64,000 nucleotides of DNA from Leucobacter coleopterorum (GTDB taxonomy: Bacteria; Actinomycetota; Actinomycetes; Actinomycetales; Microbacteriaceae). The notes beneath the pieces were generated by a model. It had not been told where the DNA came from, made no database searches, and was given only the letters and a program-made list of their open reading frames with translations. The DNA lies in contig NZ_CP049933.1 of assembly GCF_011382985.1 (NCBI RefSeq), positions 868,001 through 932,000 on the forward strand. The letters are read 5' to 3'. Made by a program: the position numbers and the translations under genes. Shown here piece by piece: positions 30,147 through 40,266 of the stretch (positions within the stretch are counted from its first letter, which is position 1; every line of letters starts with the position of its first letter).

Positions 30147-30866
30147 CGTGCTGCCCCGGCTTCACTCGCGGCGGTGTTCAAAACGTCACCGATGATCCTG
30201 CCGTCACTCAGTGTGACAACCCGCTGGCACCTCGCCGCTATGGAGGGATCGTGAGTGACAACTACGAGCGTGCGGCCCTGGCCTATCGTCGATCCAAGTA
30301 GCGCGTCCATGACCTCACGTGAAGTCGTGGAGTCGAGTGCGCCGGTTGGCTCGTCCGCGAATACGATGCGAGCTCCGGTCACCTGCGAGCGTGCGATGGC
30401 AACTCGCTGTGCTTGGCCGCCAGAGAGCTCGCCGATCCTGCGGTCCTCCATGCCCCCGAGCCCAAGGGCCGCGAGCCACTGGGTCGCTGGCACGATCGCT
30501 TCGCGCTTCGACATGCCATTGAGCATGAGCGCCAGGGCGACGTTCTCTGCGGCTGTTAGCTCTGGCACCAGCAGACCCTGCTGAAACACAAAACCGAACT
30601 GCTCACGACGCAGGCGACTGCGATTCGCGTCAGAGAGGCTGCCGATTTCGGCCTGTGAATAACTCACCGTGCCGTGATCAGGGGCGACGATCCCAGCGAG
30701 CAAGTGCAGCAGCGTCGTTTTGCCCGAGCCCGAGGCCCCCATAATGGCCGTCGAGGTGCCTTCTGCGAACCCGATGGAGACACCGTCGAGTGCCCGAGTC
30801 GGGCCGTACTGCTTAGTGAGGCCGATCGCCTGAAGAATGTTCTGGGGTGGAGCCGAAATGTTCATG
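30143..30866 (-). CDS. ABC transporter ATP-binding protein (MacB/LolD type)
   Basis: The ATPase partner of the FtsX-like permease, about 240 residues. Walker A is GASGSGKTTLL, the Q-loop FGFVFQQGLLVPELT, the ABC signature LSGGQAQRVAIARS, Walker B IVFADEPTGALDS and the H-loop VVVTHDPSIA. A longer open frame extends upstream to 31051, but similarity begins at ATG 30866 (MNISAPPQNILQ), preceded by GTGGAAG. The substrate is unknown. The DNA upstream, to 31104, contains a nested hairpin and no gene. Confidence 0.92.
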
Positions 30867-31007
30867 CTTCCACTCTTGTGGTGTTGCTCTCGATCCGGAT
30901 CGCCCCTTGGTACCACAGCGTTGCACCCAGGTCTGATTGCTAGCGGGGCTCCCATTGGTGGATACGCCGTCGCGTACCAGTAGAGCCCCCTGCCCAAAGT
31001 GCTAGCT

Positions 31008-31087
31008 CCCCACGAAAGTGCCACTTGCCGCCGCGTTTGCAGCGCGGGCAAGTGGCACTTGGGCGGGTAGACGGCACGTTCGTGGGG
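31008..31087. repeat. Nested inverted repeats in a divergent promoter region
   Basis: The inner arms 31016-31029 and 31047-31060 (AAGTGCCACTTGCC and complement) pair over 14 bases around a GC-rich loop. The outer arms CCCCACGAA 31008-31016 and TTCGTGGGG 31079-31087 pair over nine. The structure lies between the divergent ABC ATPase gene and the nucleotidyltransferase gene and ends six bases before the latter's -10 box. It could be an operator or a transcribed structure. Confidence 0.75.
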
Positions 31088-31092
31088 GGCGA

Positions 31093-31098
31093 TAGCAT
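31093..31098 (+). promoter_or_regulatory. -10 box, leaderless type, for the nucleotidyltransferase gene
   Basis: TAGCAT ends six bases before ATG 31105. Confidence 0.45.
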
Positions 31099-31104
31099 CT
31101 GTAG

Positions 31105-31932
31105 ATGCGAGCTATCCCTCCCTCCATGGACTCTGCGGTCGTTGAGAGTATCGACTCCCGTCTGGCAAGGGTCGAAGCCAACCACGGCGTGCGGATCCCG
31201 TGGTCCATCGAGAGCGGCAGTCGGGCGTGGGGATTTCCTTCGCCGGATAGCGACTACGACTGCAGATTCATTTACGTGCGGCCCGCGTCGGATTATCTGT
31301 CGCTGTGGCCAGCGCGCGACGTTATCGAGACCCCACTCGACGCAGTGCTCGACGTGAGCGGGTGGGATCTTGCGAAGGCCGTTCGCCTGATCCTCAAGGG
31401 CAACGCGGCCGCGCTTGAGTGGTTGCGTTCACCCATTGTGTACACCGGTGATGAGGGATTTCGAGACCGGCTGCTTGCGCTCGCCGCCGAAACCGTTGAG
31501 AGAGACCTGATCCTGCGTCACTACCTGCATGTCGGCCAGCAACAGCTGGCCGGGGGCACGTCGCTCAAGCGGTTCTTCTACGCGCTGCGGCCCGCAGTGA
31601 CGTTGCGGTGGCTGGCCGATCACCCCGAATCAGCCGTGCCGCCGATGGACCTGCCAACACTCATTCGTGAATCGTCGGTGAGCGCCGAGGAAGCCGAAGC
31701 GGCGGGTGAACTCATTGCAGCGAAAGCAGTGACCCGAGAAGCCGGCGACGGCACCAGACCTGCGGTGCTGCTCCGCTTCGTCGAGGCCGAGTTTGAGCGC
31801 GCCGCCAAGCACGACGAAATGGTGCTCGTGCAAGACCGGGATGGTCGAATCGATTCAGCCCGCGAACGCGCTGACGCTTGGTTCCTCGCTGAGTTGTGTG
31901 CCCTCAACGGGAGCGCAGTTTTGCATGATTAA
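31105..31932 (+). CDS. Nucleotidyltransferase, RlaP/YcgL-like (DNA polymerase beta superfamily)
   Basis: A 275-residue protein of the type linked to RNA repair (RlaP, PF10127). The nucleotidyltransferase core is SGSRAWGFPSPDSDYDCRFIYV, with GSxxxG and the paired Asp residues of the DxD motif. The rest is helical and includes LRHYLHVGQQQLAG and KRFFYALRPAVTLRWLAD, as in that family. No ligase or other repair partner is adjacent in this window. It looks leaderless. Assignment to the family is fairly firm; the RNA-repair role is known only by gene association elsewhere. Confidence 0.8.
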   Translation: MRAIPPSMDSAVVESIDSRLARVEANHGVRIPWSIESGSRAWGFPSPDSDYDCRFIYVRPASDYLSLWPARDVIETPLDAVLDVSGWDLAKAVRLILKGNAAALEWLRSPIVYTGDEGFRDRLLALAAETVERDLILRHYLHVGQQQLAGGTSLKRFFYALRPAVTLRWLADHPESAVPPMDLPTLIRESSVSAEEAEAAGELIAAKAVTREAGDGTRPAVLLRFVEAEFERAAKHDEMVLVQDRDGRIDSARERADAWFLAELCALNGSAVLHD

Positions 31933-32018
31933 TTCCCAAAAAATACGTAAAAATGAGCTCTCGGGTGGGGATCCTTGCGGAGCTGCGCGTATTCGATGAG
32001 AGTGCCCTGTGAACGCGG

Positions 32019-32024
32019 TACGAT
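32019..32024 (+). promoter_or_regulatory. -10 box of tyrS, leaderless type
   Basis: TACGAT ends seven bases before GTG 32032. Its last bases contain the alternative ATG 32023, so the promoter argues for the GTG start. Confidence 0.4.
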
Positions 32025-32031
32025 GGCTGGC

Positions 32032-33345
32032 GTGTCTGTAGTAAATGAACGCACCGAGATCCTGTCGGCCCAGAAGAACGACGACAGCTTTGCCACCCTG
32101 TGGGAAGAGCTGGAGTGGCGTGGGCTGATCCATGTGTCGACCGACGCTGAAGCTCTGTCGAACCTGCTCGAGGGCGAGCCGTTCACCTATTACTGCGGGT
32201 TCGACCCGACCGCACCGAGCCTGCACCTAGGCAACCTCGTGCAGCTACTCCTGCTGCGTCGACTGCAGCTTAAGGGACACAAGCCTCTCGGTTTGGTGGG
32301 CGGCTCCACCGGACTGATCGGCGATCCTCGCCCCACTGCGGAGCGCACGCTCAACAGCCTCGATACTGTTGCCGAGTGGGTTGCCCGCCTGCAGGCTCAG
32401 GTCTCTAAGTTCCTGTCGCAGGACGGCGAGAGCGCGATGCGCCTCGTCAACAACCTCGACTGGACTGCGCCGCTCAGCGCAATCGACTTCTTGCGCGAGA
32501 TCGGCAAACACTTCCGCGTTGGCACCATGCTCAAGAAGGACGCTGTTGCTGCCCGTCTCAACTCCGAAGAGGGCATCAGCTACACCGAGTTCAGCTACCA
32601 GATTCTGCAGGGTTTCGACTTCTTGGAGCTCTTCCGCCAGTACGACTGCGTGCTGCAGTCGGGCGGCAGCGACCAGTGGGGCAACCTGACGAGCGGCACC
32701 GACCTGATTCGTAAGGTCGAGGGTGCGTCGGCCCACGCGATCGGCACGCCGCTGATCACGAACTCCGACGGCACCAAGTTTGGCAAGAGCGAGGGCAACG
32801 CCATCTGGCTCGACGCCGAGATGTGCTCGCCCTACGCGTTTTACCAGTTCTGGCTCAACCAGGCCGATGCTGACGTGGTGGATCGCCTGAAAGTATTCAC
32901 CTTCATGTCTCGCGCCGAGATTGAAGAGTACGCGCGCCAGGTCGCAGAGGAGCCGTTCAAAAGAGCTGCCCAGAAGCGCCTCGCGCTCGAAGTCACCACG
33001 CTCGTGCATGGTGCGGCTGCGACCCAGGGTGCTATCGATGCTTCCGGTGCGCTGTTTGGCCAGGGGGATCTCGCCGCGCTCGATGCGGCAACCCTCGGGG
33101 CGGCTCTCAGCGAGCTTCCCCAGGCAATGGGCACTGCCGGTGCGTCAATCGCGCAGCTGATGGTTGACGCCGAACTTGTCAAGAGCCTCGGTGAGGCACG
33201 CCGGGCGATCAAGCAGGGTGGGGTGTACGTGAACAACGTTGCCGTGACCACAGAAGATCAGACGCTCGCCACCGAAGACCTGTTGTATGGTGAGTTTGCT
33301 GTCCTGCGCCGCGGCAAAAAGACTCTCGCGGGTGTGCGCGCCTAA
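32032..33345 (+). CDS. tyrS: Tyrosyl-tRNA synthetase
   Basis: Charges tRNA-Tyr with tyrosine. It is a class I synthetase of 437 residues: PSLHLGN is the HIGH motif, KFGKS the KMSKS motif, and YCGFDPTA, GGSDQWGN and the C-terminal S4 domain (AIKQGGVYVNN) complete it. ATG 32023 is in frame three codons upstream, but it lies inside the likely -10 box, so I take GTG 32032. The stop overlaps that of the convergent Lrp gene by four bases. Confidence 0.97.
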   Translation: MSVVNERTEILSAQKNDDSFATLWEELEWRGLIHVSTDAEALSNLLEGEPFTYYCGFDPTAPSLHLGNLVQLLLLRRLQLKGHKPLGLVGGSTGLIGDPRPTAERTLNSLDTVAEWVARLQAQVSKFLSQDGESAMRLVNNLDWTAPLSAIDFLREIGKHFRVGTMLKKDAVAARLNSEEGISYTEFSYQILQGFDFLELFRQYDCVLQSGGSDQWGNLTSGTDLIRKVEGASAHAIGTPLITNSDGTKFGKSEGNAIWLDAEMCSPYAFYQFWLNQADADVVDRLKVFTFMSRAEIEEYARQVAEEPFKRAAQKRLALEVTTLVHGAAATQGAIDASGALFGQGDLAALDAATLGAALSELPQAMGTAGASIAQLMVDAELVKSLGEARRAIKQGGVYVNNVAVTTEDQTLATEDLLYGEFAVLRRGKKTLAGVRA

Positions 33346-34274
33346 CTTGTTTCTTCCCGCGCGTGCTGCAGGATCCGATCCATACCCCATTCATAGCGCT
33401 CTAACCACACGTGAGCGTGTATCCAAGTTTCTACGAGGTGCACGCTCGGGTGCTCTCGTATTCGGCGCGCGATGTCAGTGAAATCGGGCAGAGATCTTGC
33501 GGCGATGGTCGCAATGATGCTGTAGCGTCCGAGGGTGCGCGCCGCGAACTCGATGGTAGGCAGCTCAAGCAGCATCTTCTCGACCGAGGCTTGTGTGTCT
33601 TCTTGGCCAGTGAGCATGACGCCAAAGCCGGAGAGTACGGAGCTTGTAGCCGTGCGCCGTCGCCGCACGGCGCCAATACGCATGACTCGAGACTCCAACA
33701 GCCGGAGAGTTCGGGCCCGACAAGCGGAGGCTGATCGCCCGGTACGTCGCGCGAGTTCACCAAAGGTGAGTCGCCCGTCAGTCTGCAGCTCTGCCATGAG
33801 CGCGATATCGAAGTCGTCGAACACAAGGTCGCTGGGCTCAGGATCTCGCCCGAGGCGCAGCCTGCGCAGTACGCGGTCGTAGATAGTGAACTGGGCCTCG
33901 ACGACACCCTCGATGGCTTGGATCTCACGAACGGAGCGGCCGACATCTTCGAGATCGGCGGCCCAGACCTCAACCACTGCCTGCGATTGGCCGCTAATTT
34001 CTGAGAGAAACACCACATTTGGAAACTCAAGGAGTCGTTCAAACACTGGGGTCGTTGGCCCGCTGATGCGCACCTGCAGATTCACCTGAACGGGCAGCCC
34101 GACGGCGCTGGGGTGCACAGCGGCGAGGACTCGGATCTCGTCTGATTCGAGTAACTCATTGACTCGCTGGGCAACGAGGGTGCGATGTACCCCGAGTTCG
34201 TTCGCCAGAGTTGAGAACTGTGCCCTACCGTCGAGCTGCAGCGCCCGGATGAGGTCTTCGTCAAAGCTATCCAC
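33342..34274 (-). CDS. Lrp/AsnC-family regulator with two HTH domains
   Basis: A 310-residue protein built as a duplicated Lrp unit. The first HTH is FSTLANELGVHRTLVAQRVN near residues 20-40, the second FGELARRTGRSASACRARTL near 170-190, and each is followed by a ligand-binding RAM-like domain. Such double Lrp proteins are common in actinobacteria. It is divergent from the amidohydrolase-MHS transporter-TPP enzyme run and is the natural candidate to control it in response to an amino acid or a degradation product. Confidence 0.85.
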   Translation of the reverse strand: MDSFDEDLIRALQLDGRAQFSTLANELGVHRTLVAQRVNELLESDEIRVLAAVHPSAVGLPVQVNLQVRISGPTTPVFERLLEFPNVVFLSEISGQSQAVVEVWAADLEDVGRSVREIQAIEGVVEAQFTIYDRVLRRLRLGRDPEPSDLVFDDFDIALMAELQTDGRLTFGELARRTGRSASACRARTLRLLESRVMRIGAVRRRRTATSSVLSGFGVMLTGQEDTQASVEKMLLELPTIEFAARTLGRYSIIATIAARSLPDFTDIARRIREHPSVHLVETWIHAHVWLERYEWGMDRILQHAREETS

Positions 34275-34427
34275 GGGTAAATTGTCTCAGAGGCAAACCG
34301 ATGCGTGTGGCATAAAAGCGAGTTGTGATCAATATTTGCAGTAATCGAAGCGAATATGGTGAGCATGCGTGACAATTTTGCTTTCAGGTGATCCATCAGC
34401 AATTTTTGGTCTGCAAGCACCGTGAAT

Positions 34428-34455
34428 GTTGCGTATTCTCATATCGATTCGCAAC
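34428..34455. promoter_or_regulatory. Inverted repeat next to the amidohydrolase ribosome-binding site
   Basis: GTTGCG (34428-34433) and CGCAAC (34450-34455) flank 16 bases. The right arm touches the AAAGGAG ribosome-binding site. It is a candidate operator for the divergent Lrp regulator or a short translational hairpin. The rest of 34275-34427 is AT-richer promoter DNA with no gene. Confidence 0.4.
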
Positions 34456-34468
34456 AAAGGAGTTCACC

Positions 34469-36138
34469 GTGCGCAAACTTGCTTTCACCCAGGCCCCACG
34501 CTGGCTGCACCAAAGATTGTTACCGCCGAGCGCATCCACGCGCTTGATGACAGCGCCTCAACGCCGGAAGCGTTTCTCGTGATTGATGATCGGATCCACC
34601 ACGTTGGAGCTGTGGAGGAGTGCCGCGAGGCGGCGGGCAGGATCAGCGCACTTGATCCCGAGCTCATAGACCTCGGCGACAAGACGGTGGTGCCGGGCTT
34701 CATCGATGCCCACGCGCACCCCCTCATGCTCGGCCAGATGATGAGCTGGGTCGACTGCGGACCCGACAAAGCGAGCTCGATCCCTGAGATCGTAACCCTC
34801 CTCGCTGAGGCTGCAAAGGAACTGCCCGCCGGCCGACCGATTCGAGGTTACGGCTACGAGCAGCGTAACCTCGCCGAGCGCCGCCACCCAACCCGCTTTG
34901 AGCTCGATCAGGTCGCGACCGACCGCGAGGTCTACCTGATGAACGCCTCCGGCCACGGTGGTGTGGTCAACAGCTACACCTTCGAGCTGCACGGCGTCAC
35001 CCGTGATACCCCCAACCCAAAGGGTGGCGAATTCTTCCGTGATGCCAACGGTGAACTCACCGGCGAGCTGTCTGACGCTGCGTGCAACGTGCTGACCGGA
35101 CTCGAAGGAGTGAAGATCGGCCACCACGGCCCGAATTTCCACCTCGCTGACGAGCCCGACGAGCACAAACGCCAGCTCGCGGCGGCTCAGGAGAACTTCC
35201 TTGAGGGCGGTGTCACCACCATCGGCGACGCGCAGGTCAGCCGTCGTGAGTTCGACATGTACCTGCGCCTCGCCGAGTCGGGGGACTTGAAGGTGCGCGT
35301 CAGCATGTACCTGCTCTCGCATCTGCTCGAAGAAGCAATCGAGATGGGGCTGCACGGTCAGTTCGGCAACGAATACCTGAGCTTCGCCGGTATCAAGTTC
35401 TACTCCGATGGCACGCTTGGTGGCTGGACTGCCTACTTCCCAGACGGTTATGTCGGTGACCCCTGCCGCACCGGTCAGCTGTACCACGACCCCCGCGACT
35501 ACACCGAGCTCATCGCGAAGGCGCACCGCGCTGGCCTGCAAACCGCGACCCATTCGCAGTCACCCACGGCACTCGAAATGGTCATCACCGCAATCGAAGC
35601 AGCGCAGACGGAGCGCCCCGATGCGGACGCCCGCCACCGCATCGAGCACTGTGGATTGCCGACCCCTGAGCAGATCACGCGCATGGCCGCTGCCGGCATT
35701 ATGCCCGTCAATCAGCCACAGCATCACTACAACTGGGGTGAGGGAGTTGAGCAGGCAGTCGGCACTCCCGGTGAACGCTTCAACCCGCTCGGCGAGTTTG
35801 AGCGCGCGGGTGTGCCCGTAACGATTTCCTCGGACGCACCGGTCGCCGATCCTCGGCCCATGGAAGCGATCCAGGCAGCTGTCTCGCGGATCACCCGCCG
35901 TGGCACGCAACTCGGGTCCGACGACCTTGCGGTCTCGCTCGACACGGCGCTGCGCGCGCACACTATCTCCGCTGCCCGCGCACTCGGACGCGAAGACGAA
36001 CTCGGCAGCATCGAAGTTGGCAAACGCGCCGACTTTGCAGTGCTTGACCGTGACCCGCACGCAACACCGATCCCTGAGCTCGCCCAGGTCGGCATCGCAG
36101 AAACCTGGATCGGCGGCGAACGTGTCTTCGCCCGATAA
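34469..36138 (+). CDS. Amidohydrolase family protein, YtcJ-like (frameshifted in assembly)
   Basis: A metal-dependent amidohydrolase of the amidohydro_3 group, about 556 residues. VPGFIDAHAHPLMLG holds the HxH metal pair, ATHSQSPTALEM and RIEHCGL give the distal His ligands, ISSDAPVADPRP the final Asp, and GSIEVGKRADFAVLDRDP the family tail. The frame breaks at CCCC 34494-34497. Adding one C joins the 34469 GTG start (MRKLAFTQAPTLAAPKIVTA) to the main frame, and AAAGGAG lies six bases before that GTG. The substrate is unknown. It is the first gene of an apparent catabolic operon. Confidence 0.85.
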
Positions 36139-36193
36139 ACCGCACGCTGATCACCACGCACGACCCCTCTCCATGTCCAGCAAAGGAGCTCAT

Positions 36194-37548
36194 ATGTCCA
36201 CAACTACGGCGTCCCAGCCGAACACGCATAAGCGTGCCTTGAAGGGAGGTTTTGCCGCGCTCGTAGGCACCTCCATCGAGTGGTACGACTTCTACGTCTA
36301 CGCCACCGCAGCCGCGATCATTTTCCCGAAGGTATTCTTCCCAGCGGATCTTGATCCTGCACTTGCGACGCTCGCGTCGTTCGGCACCTACGCGGTTGCC
36401 TTCTTCATGCGGCCACTCGGCGGCATCATCTTTGGTCACATTGGCGACAAGCTTGGACGCAAACCAGCGCTCACCATCACCCTCGTGCTGATGGGGGTTG
36501 CCACGACACTTGTCGGTTTGCTGCCGGGGTACGCCACGATTGGCATCTGGGGACCGGTCCTGCTGATTCTCTGCCGAATGCTGCAGGGGCTCGCGGTCGG
36601 CGGCGAGTGGGGTGGCGCAAGCCTCATGGCCGTCGAGAGCGCACCGTCGAAGTGGAAGAGCTTTTACGGTGGCTTCACCCAGGTCGGCAACCCACTCGGT
36701 GCCGCAATGGCAACGGGTGCGTTCTGGGCGCTTTCTGGTCTGGGCGAAGAAACGCTGTTGAGCTGGGGCTGGCGCCTGCCGTTCATCTTCAGCGTCGTGC
36801 TGATTGCCGTCGGTTTCTGGGTGCGCTACCGCGTTGAAGAGACCCCAGTGTTCGAACAAAAAGTGGAGGGTAAAGAGCAGTCGACCCCGATTCTCTTCGC
36901 GCTGAAGAACAACTGGCGACCGATTCTGCTCGGCTTCTGCATCATTGCGATGTCTTCAGGCGGCTACGTTATCGCCACCACATTCGTGCAGAACTACGCT
37001 GATACCCCGAGATCGGCCTTGATCCCGGGATCATTCTTGGGGCTCTGACGGTCGCCTCGCTCGTGGAGATGGTCGTTACCCTGCCGATTGCAGCGCTCGG
37101 CGACAAGATCGGTGTGAAGTGGGTCATGTACCTGGGCATTATTCCCTCATTCCTGGTCATCATCCCCTTGGTGCTCTCGATCCAGGCAAAGAACGTAGCT
37201 CTGATCTGGCTGTTCGTAATCTTGATTCGTGTCACGCTCAGTGGTGCGTGGGCCCCGCTGTCGACCCTGATGGCGCAGATGTTCCGCCCCCAGGCTCGGT
37301 ACACCTCGATGTCGCTGTCCTATGGCATTGGTGCTGCCGTGTGGGGTGGCCTGTCTCCCGCGATCGCTTCGCTGCTGCTTGTCGTTACCGACGGCAACTT
37401 CTGGTCAGTGGTCGCCTTCTTCGGCTTGCTCACCCTGGCCGCCTGGATCGGCGTGCGTTTCGCGCCGCAGCACTCCGACACCGCCCCGGTCACGGGCTCT
37501 TTCACGGCCCGCACCGACACCACTGCAGTCAACATCTCTGATTCGTAA
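36194..37548 (+). CDS. MFS transporter, metabolite:H+ symporter (MHS) type (frameshifted in assembly)
   Basis: An inner-membrane carrier of about 452 residues. GTSIEWYDFYVYATAAAIIF at the first helix, the loop GHIGDKLGRKPAL and RMLQGLAVGGEWGGASLM are hallmarks of the MHS group (shikimate, citrate, proline/betaine, alpha-ketoglutarate carriers). Twelve helices are expected. The frame breaks at CCCC 37005-37008; one more C gives NYADTPEIGLDPGIILGA. AAAGGAG supports ATG 36194. It probably imports the substrate of the adjacent enzymes, likely an organic acid or amino-acid derivative. Confidence 0.88.
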
Positions 37549-37554
37549 CCTCGC

Positions 37555-37584
37555 ATCTGCCCCTCGCGAATGCGAGGGGCAGAT
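37555..37584. repeat. Perfect 13-bp hairpin between transporter and TPP-enzyme genes
   Basis: Arms 37555-37567 and 37572-37584 (ATCTGCCCCTCGC and complement) have a four-base loop GAAT. There is no T-run. It may act as an intra-operon attenuator or mRNA stabiliser. Confidence 0.7.
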
Positions 37585-37616
37585 CGCCCCATCACTCTGA
37601 AGAACTCGAGGAACAC

Positions 37617-39253
37617 ATGCAAACCACCCCAAGCGCACGACCGGCTGGGTCGTCATGGAGACCCTTCGCGGCTACGGCATCGACACGGTCTTTGGTATCC
37701 CAGGCACCCACAACCTTGAGTTCTACCGGCCGCTCACCTCGCTCGGGATCCGTCCCGTTACAACCCGTCACGAACAGGGCGCGGGTTACGGTGCCGATGG
37801 CTGGTCTCTGCAGACCGGCCTGCCTGGTGTGGTGATCACCACCAGCGGCCCCGGACTGCTGAACGCTCTCTCTGCGGCCGGCACCGCCTACTGCGAGTCG
37901 CGACCGATGATCCTGCTGTCACCCGGACCCGCGCTCGGTGCGGAGTTCGCCGACGTTGGCACGCTCCACGAGACGAAGGATCAGCTCAGCGCTGCCTCCG
38001 CGATTGTCGAGTGGGGGCGCCGCGTTCGTTCTGCCGAGGAGGCGGTCGCCGCTGTGCACGATGCGTTCGAGCTGTTCGCAACGTCCAGGCCTCGCCCGGT
38101 CTACATCGAGGTGCCGCTCGACGTGCTTGAAGAGGTGACCGATCTCGCCGAGGCGGCCACCGCACCCCGTGTATTCGCCGCACCCGCGGCCGCAGATTCA
38201 AAGGCCGTCGCAGAGGCGGCGACGCTGCTAGCCTCGGCCGAGCGCCCCGCGATTCTTGCGGGCGGCGGCTCTCGCGGGGCTACTGCCGAGCTTCGGGCGC
38301 TCGCCGAGAGCCTGAGCGCGCCGGTCGTCACAACACTCAACGCAAAGGGTGTGCTCGATGAGTCCCATCCGCTTGCCGTCGGTTCTTGCCTGCGGCTAGC
38401 GGCGGGCCGTCAGGTCGCGCAGCAAGCTGACGTGTTGTTGGTTGTCGGCTCAAAGCTGGGGGAGGCCGAGCTGTGGGTTTCCGCCCTTGAAGCAGCGGGC
38501 ACGGTGATTCGTGTAGACCTGCTCGAGTCGCAGATCTCAAAGAACCAGCGGGCAGATATCGGGCTGGTTGGCGACGCGGCCGCGACGCTCGCTGCTCTCA
38601 ATGCGACGGTTCAGGATCGCGGAGCGGACACAAAACTCCTCGAGACGACTGCAGCCCGGGTGCGTGAGATCCGTGCTGCCGTGCGTGCCGAGTCGGCGGA
38701 GCTGTCGGCTGTCAACACAGAGCTTGCCGAGGCGATTGCTGCGGCGCTGCCGGCGAACGCGATCGTGGCGACCGACTCGTCGCAGATCGCTTACTGGGGG
38801 CTACTCAATACGCTTACCGTCGCCGAAGCAAACTCGACCCCCTACATGGCAACATACGCCACACTCGGTTACGGGCTGCCAGCGGCGCTCGGCTCGCGGA
38901 TCGCAGCCCCACACCGTCCGTCGTTTGTTGTGACCGGCGACGGCGCGCTGATGTTCTCAATGAATGAGTTCATCACCGTGGTCGAGCAGGGTGAAGACGT
39001 CACCGTGATTGTTGTTGACAACGGCGGTTATGCAGAGATCAAGCAAAACGAGGCTGACGCTGGCATCGCGCCGGTTGGTGTTGATCTTGCGCAGCCCGAT
39101 TGGGCCGCCGTCGCGACGGCCTTTGGTGGCAGGGGAACGCGGGTGACTGACGCAGCTGAGCTCTCCGCGGCGGTCGACGCGGCTGTTGCCTCGGGTGGCC
39201 TGCAGTTAATCCATATCGATCAGAACACCTTCTCGACGAATCAGGGGGCGTGA
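37617..39253 (+). CDS. TPP-dependent 2-oxoacid decarboxylase, AruI-like (frameshifted in assembly)
   Basis: A thiamine-diphosphate enzyme of about 545 residues with the acetolactate-synthase fold. VFGIPGTHNLEFYRPL, TRHEQGAGYGADGW (catalytic Glu), LHETKDQ and PRPVYIEVPLDVLE closely follow what I recall of Pseudomonas AruI, the 5-guanidino-2-oxopentanoate decarboxylase of the arginine transaminase route. The TPP motif is GDGALMFSMNEF followed by VDNGGY. The frame breaks at CCCC 37627-37630; one C gives MQTTPKRTTGWVVMETLRG. GAGGAA precedes ATG 37617. With a ureohydrolase nearby this fits guanidino-acid breakdown, but other 2-oxoacids are possible. Confidence 0.82.
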
Positions 39254-39256
39254 AAC

Positions 39257-40248
39257 ATGACGACATCCACACGACCCATCGCGGTCTACACCGATGTTGA
39301 CGACACGGATCCCACCCCGGGAATCCGACTGCTCGAGGCGAACGGTTTTGAGGTGCGGGTGCTGGGCACGCGTGACCCCGACCAGATTATCGCCGGGGCT
39401 CAGGGGGCGACTGTCCTACTGCCCGGTTACGCAGAGATTCCGCGCCGCGTAATCGAGGCGCTGCCCGAGCTGAAGCTCATTGCACTCATGTCGATGGGGT
39501 TTGACTATGTTGACATCGAGGCCGCCACCGAACGCGGTATCTGGGTCACCAACGTTCCCGGTGCCGCGACGGAGGAGGTGGCGACCCACGCACTCGCGAT
39601 CCTGCTCGCGAGTGTGCGCCAGCTGAACTTCTACACGAACTCTGCGAACCCGACCAACTGGAACGACCGCGCTCCCGCAGCTCCGCCGCGGCTCAGCGAG
39701 ACCACCCTCGGTATCATCGGGCTTGGCAAGATCGGGCGTGAACTCGTCCGTCTCGCCGGGCCGCTGTTTGGGGACGTCGTTGGCTACGACCCGATGCTGC
39801 CCGATACCCCGAGGTGCGCGACGAGCTCGAGGCCTTGGGTGTTCGTCGTGCAGAACTCGAAGAGGTGCGAGCAACTGCCAACGTGCTCTCGCTTCACCTG
39901 CCGCTCACCCCGCAGACCGAGCGCATGGTTGATGCGGAGTTTATCGCGGCGATGCCGCGAGGTTCAGTGCTCGTCAATGTGTCGAGAGGAGCGCTCGTTG
40001 ACCATGTCGCACTCGCTGCCGCGGTCGATGCGGGCCACCTGTCGGGGGCAGCCCTCGACGTGCTTGAGCAAGAACCCCCGGCACCCGACCATCCGATGCT
40101 GGGCCGAGATGACGTTGTGTTGACCCCGCACATTGCCTATTTCTCCGCGCGCACCGAGATCGAGTATGTACGCATTCAGGCGCAAAACGCGGTGGCAATG
40201 CAACTGGCGGGCATTCCAGAGACCCCCGTTAATCGCCCGGGGGCATAA
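39257..40248 (+). CDS. D-2-hydroxyacid dehydrogenase (frameshifted in assembly)
   Basis: An NAD(P)-dependent dehydrogenase of the D-isomer family, about 330 residues. The nucleotide loop is LGIIGLGKIGREL. VNVSRGALVDH holds the catalytic Arg region, LDVLEQEPP the Glu, and LTPHIAYFS the His. The frame breaks at CCCC 39807-39810; one C gives PMLPDTPEVRDELEALG. It begins three bases after the TPP enzyme gene, so the two are coupled. It may reduce the 2-oxoacid that the decarboxylase uses or oxidise the hydroxyacid form. It converges on the XRE regulator gene. Confidence 0.87.
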
Positions 40249-40266
40249 CGACCAGGAGTGGAAAGG

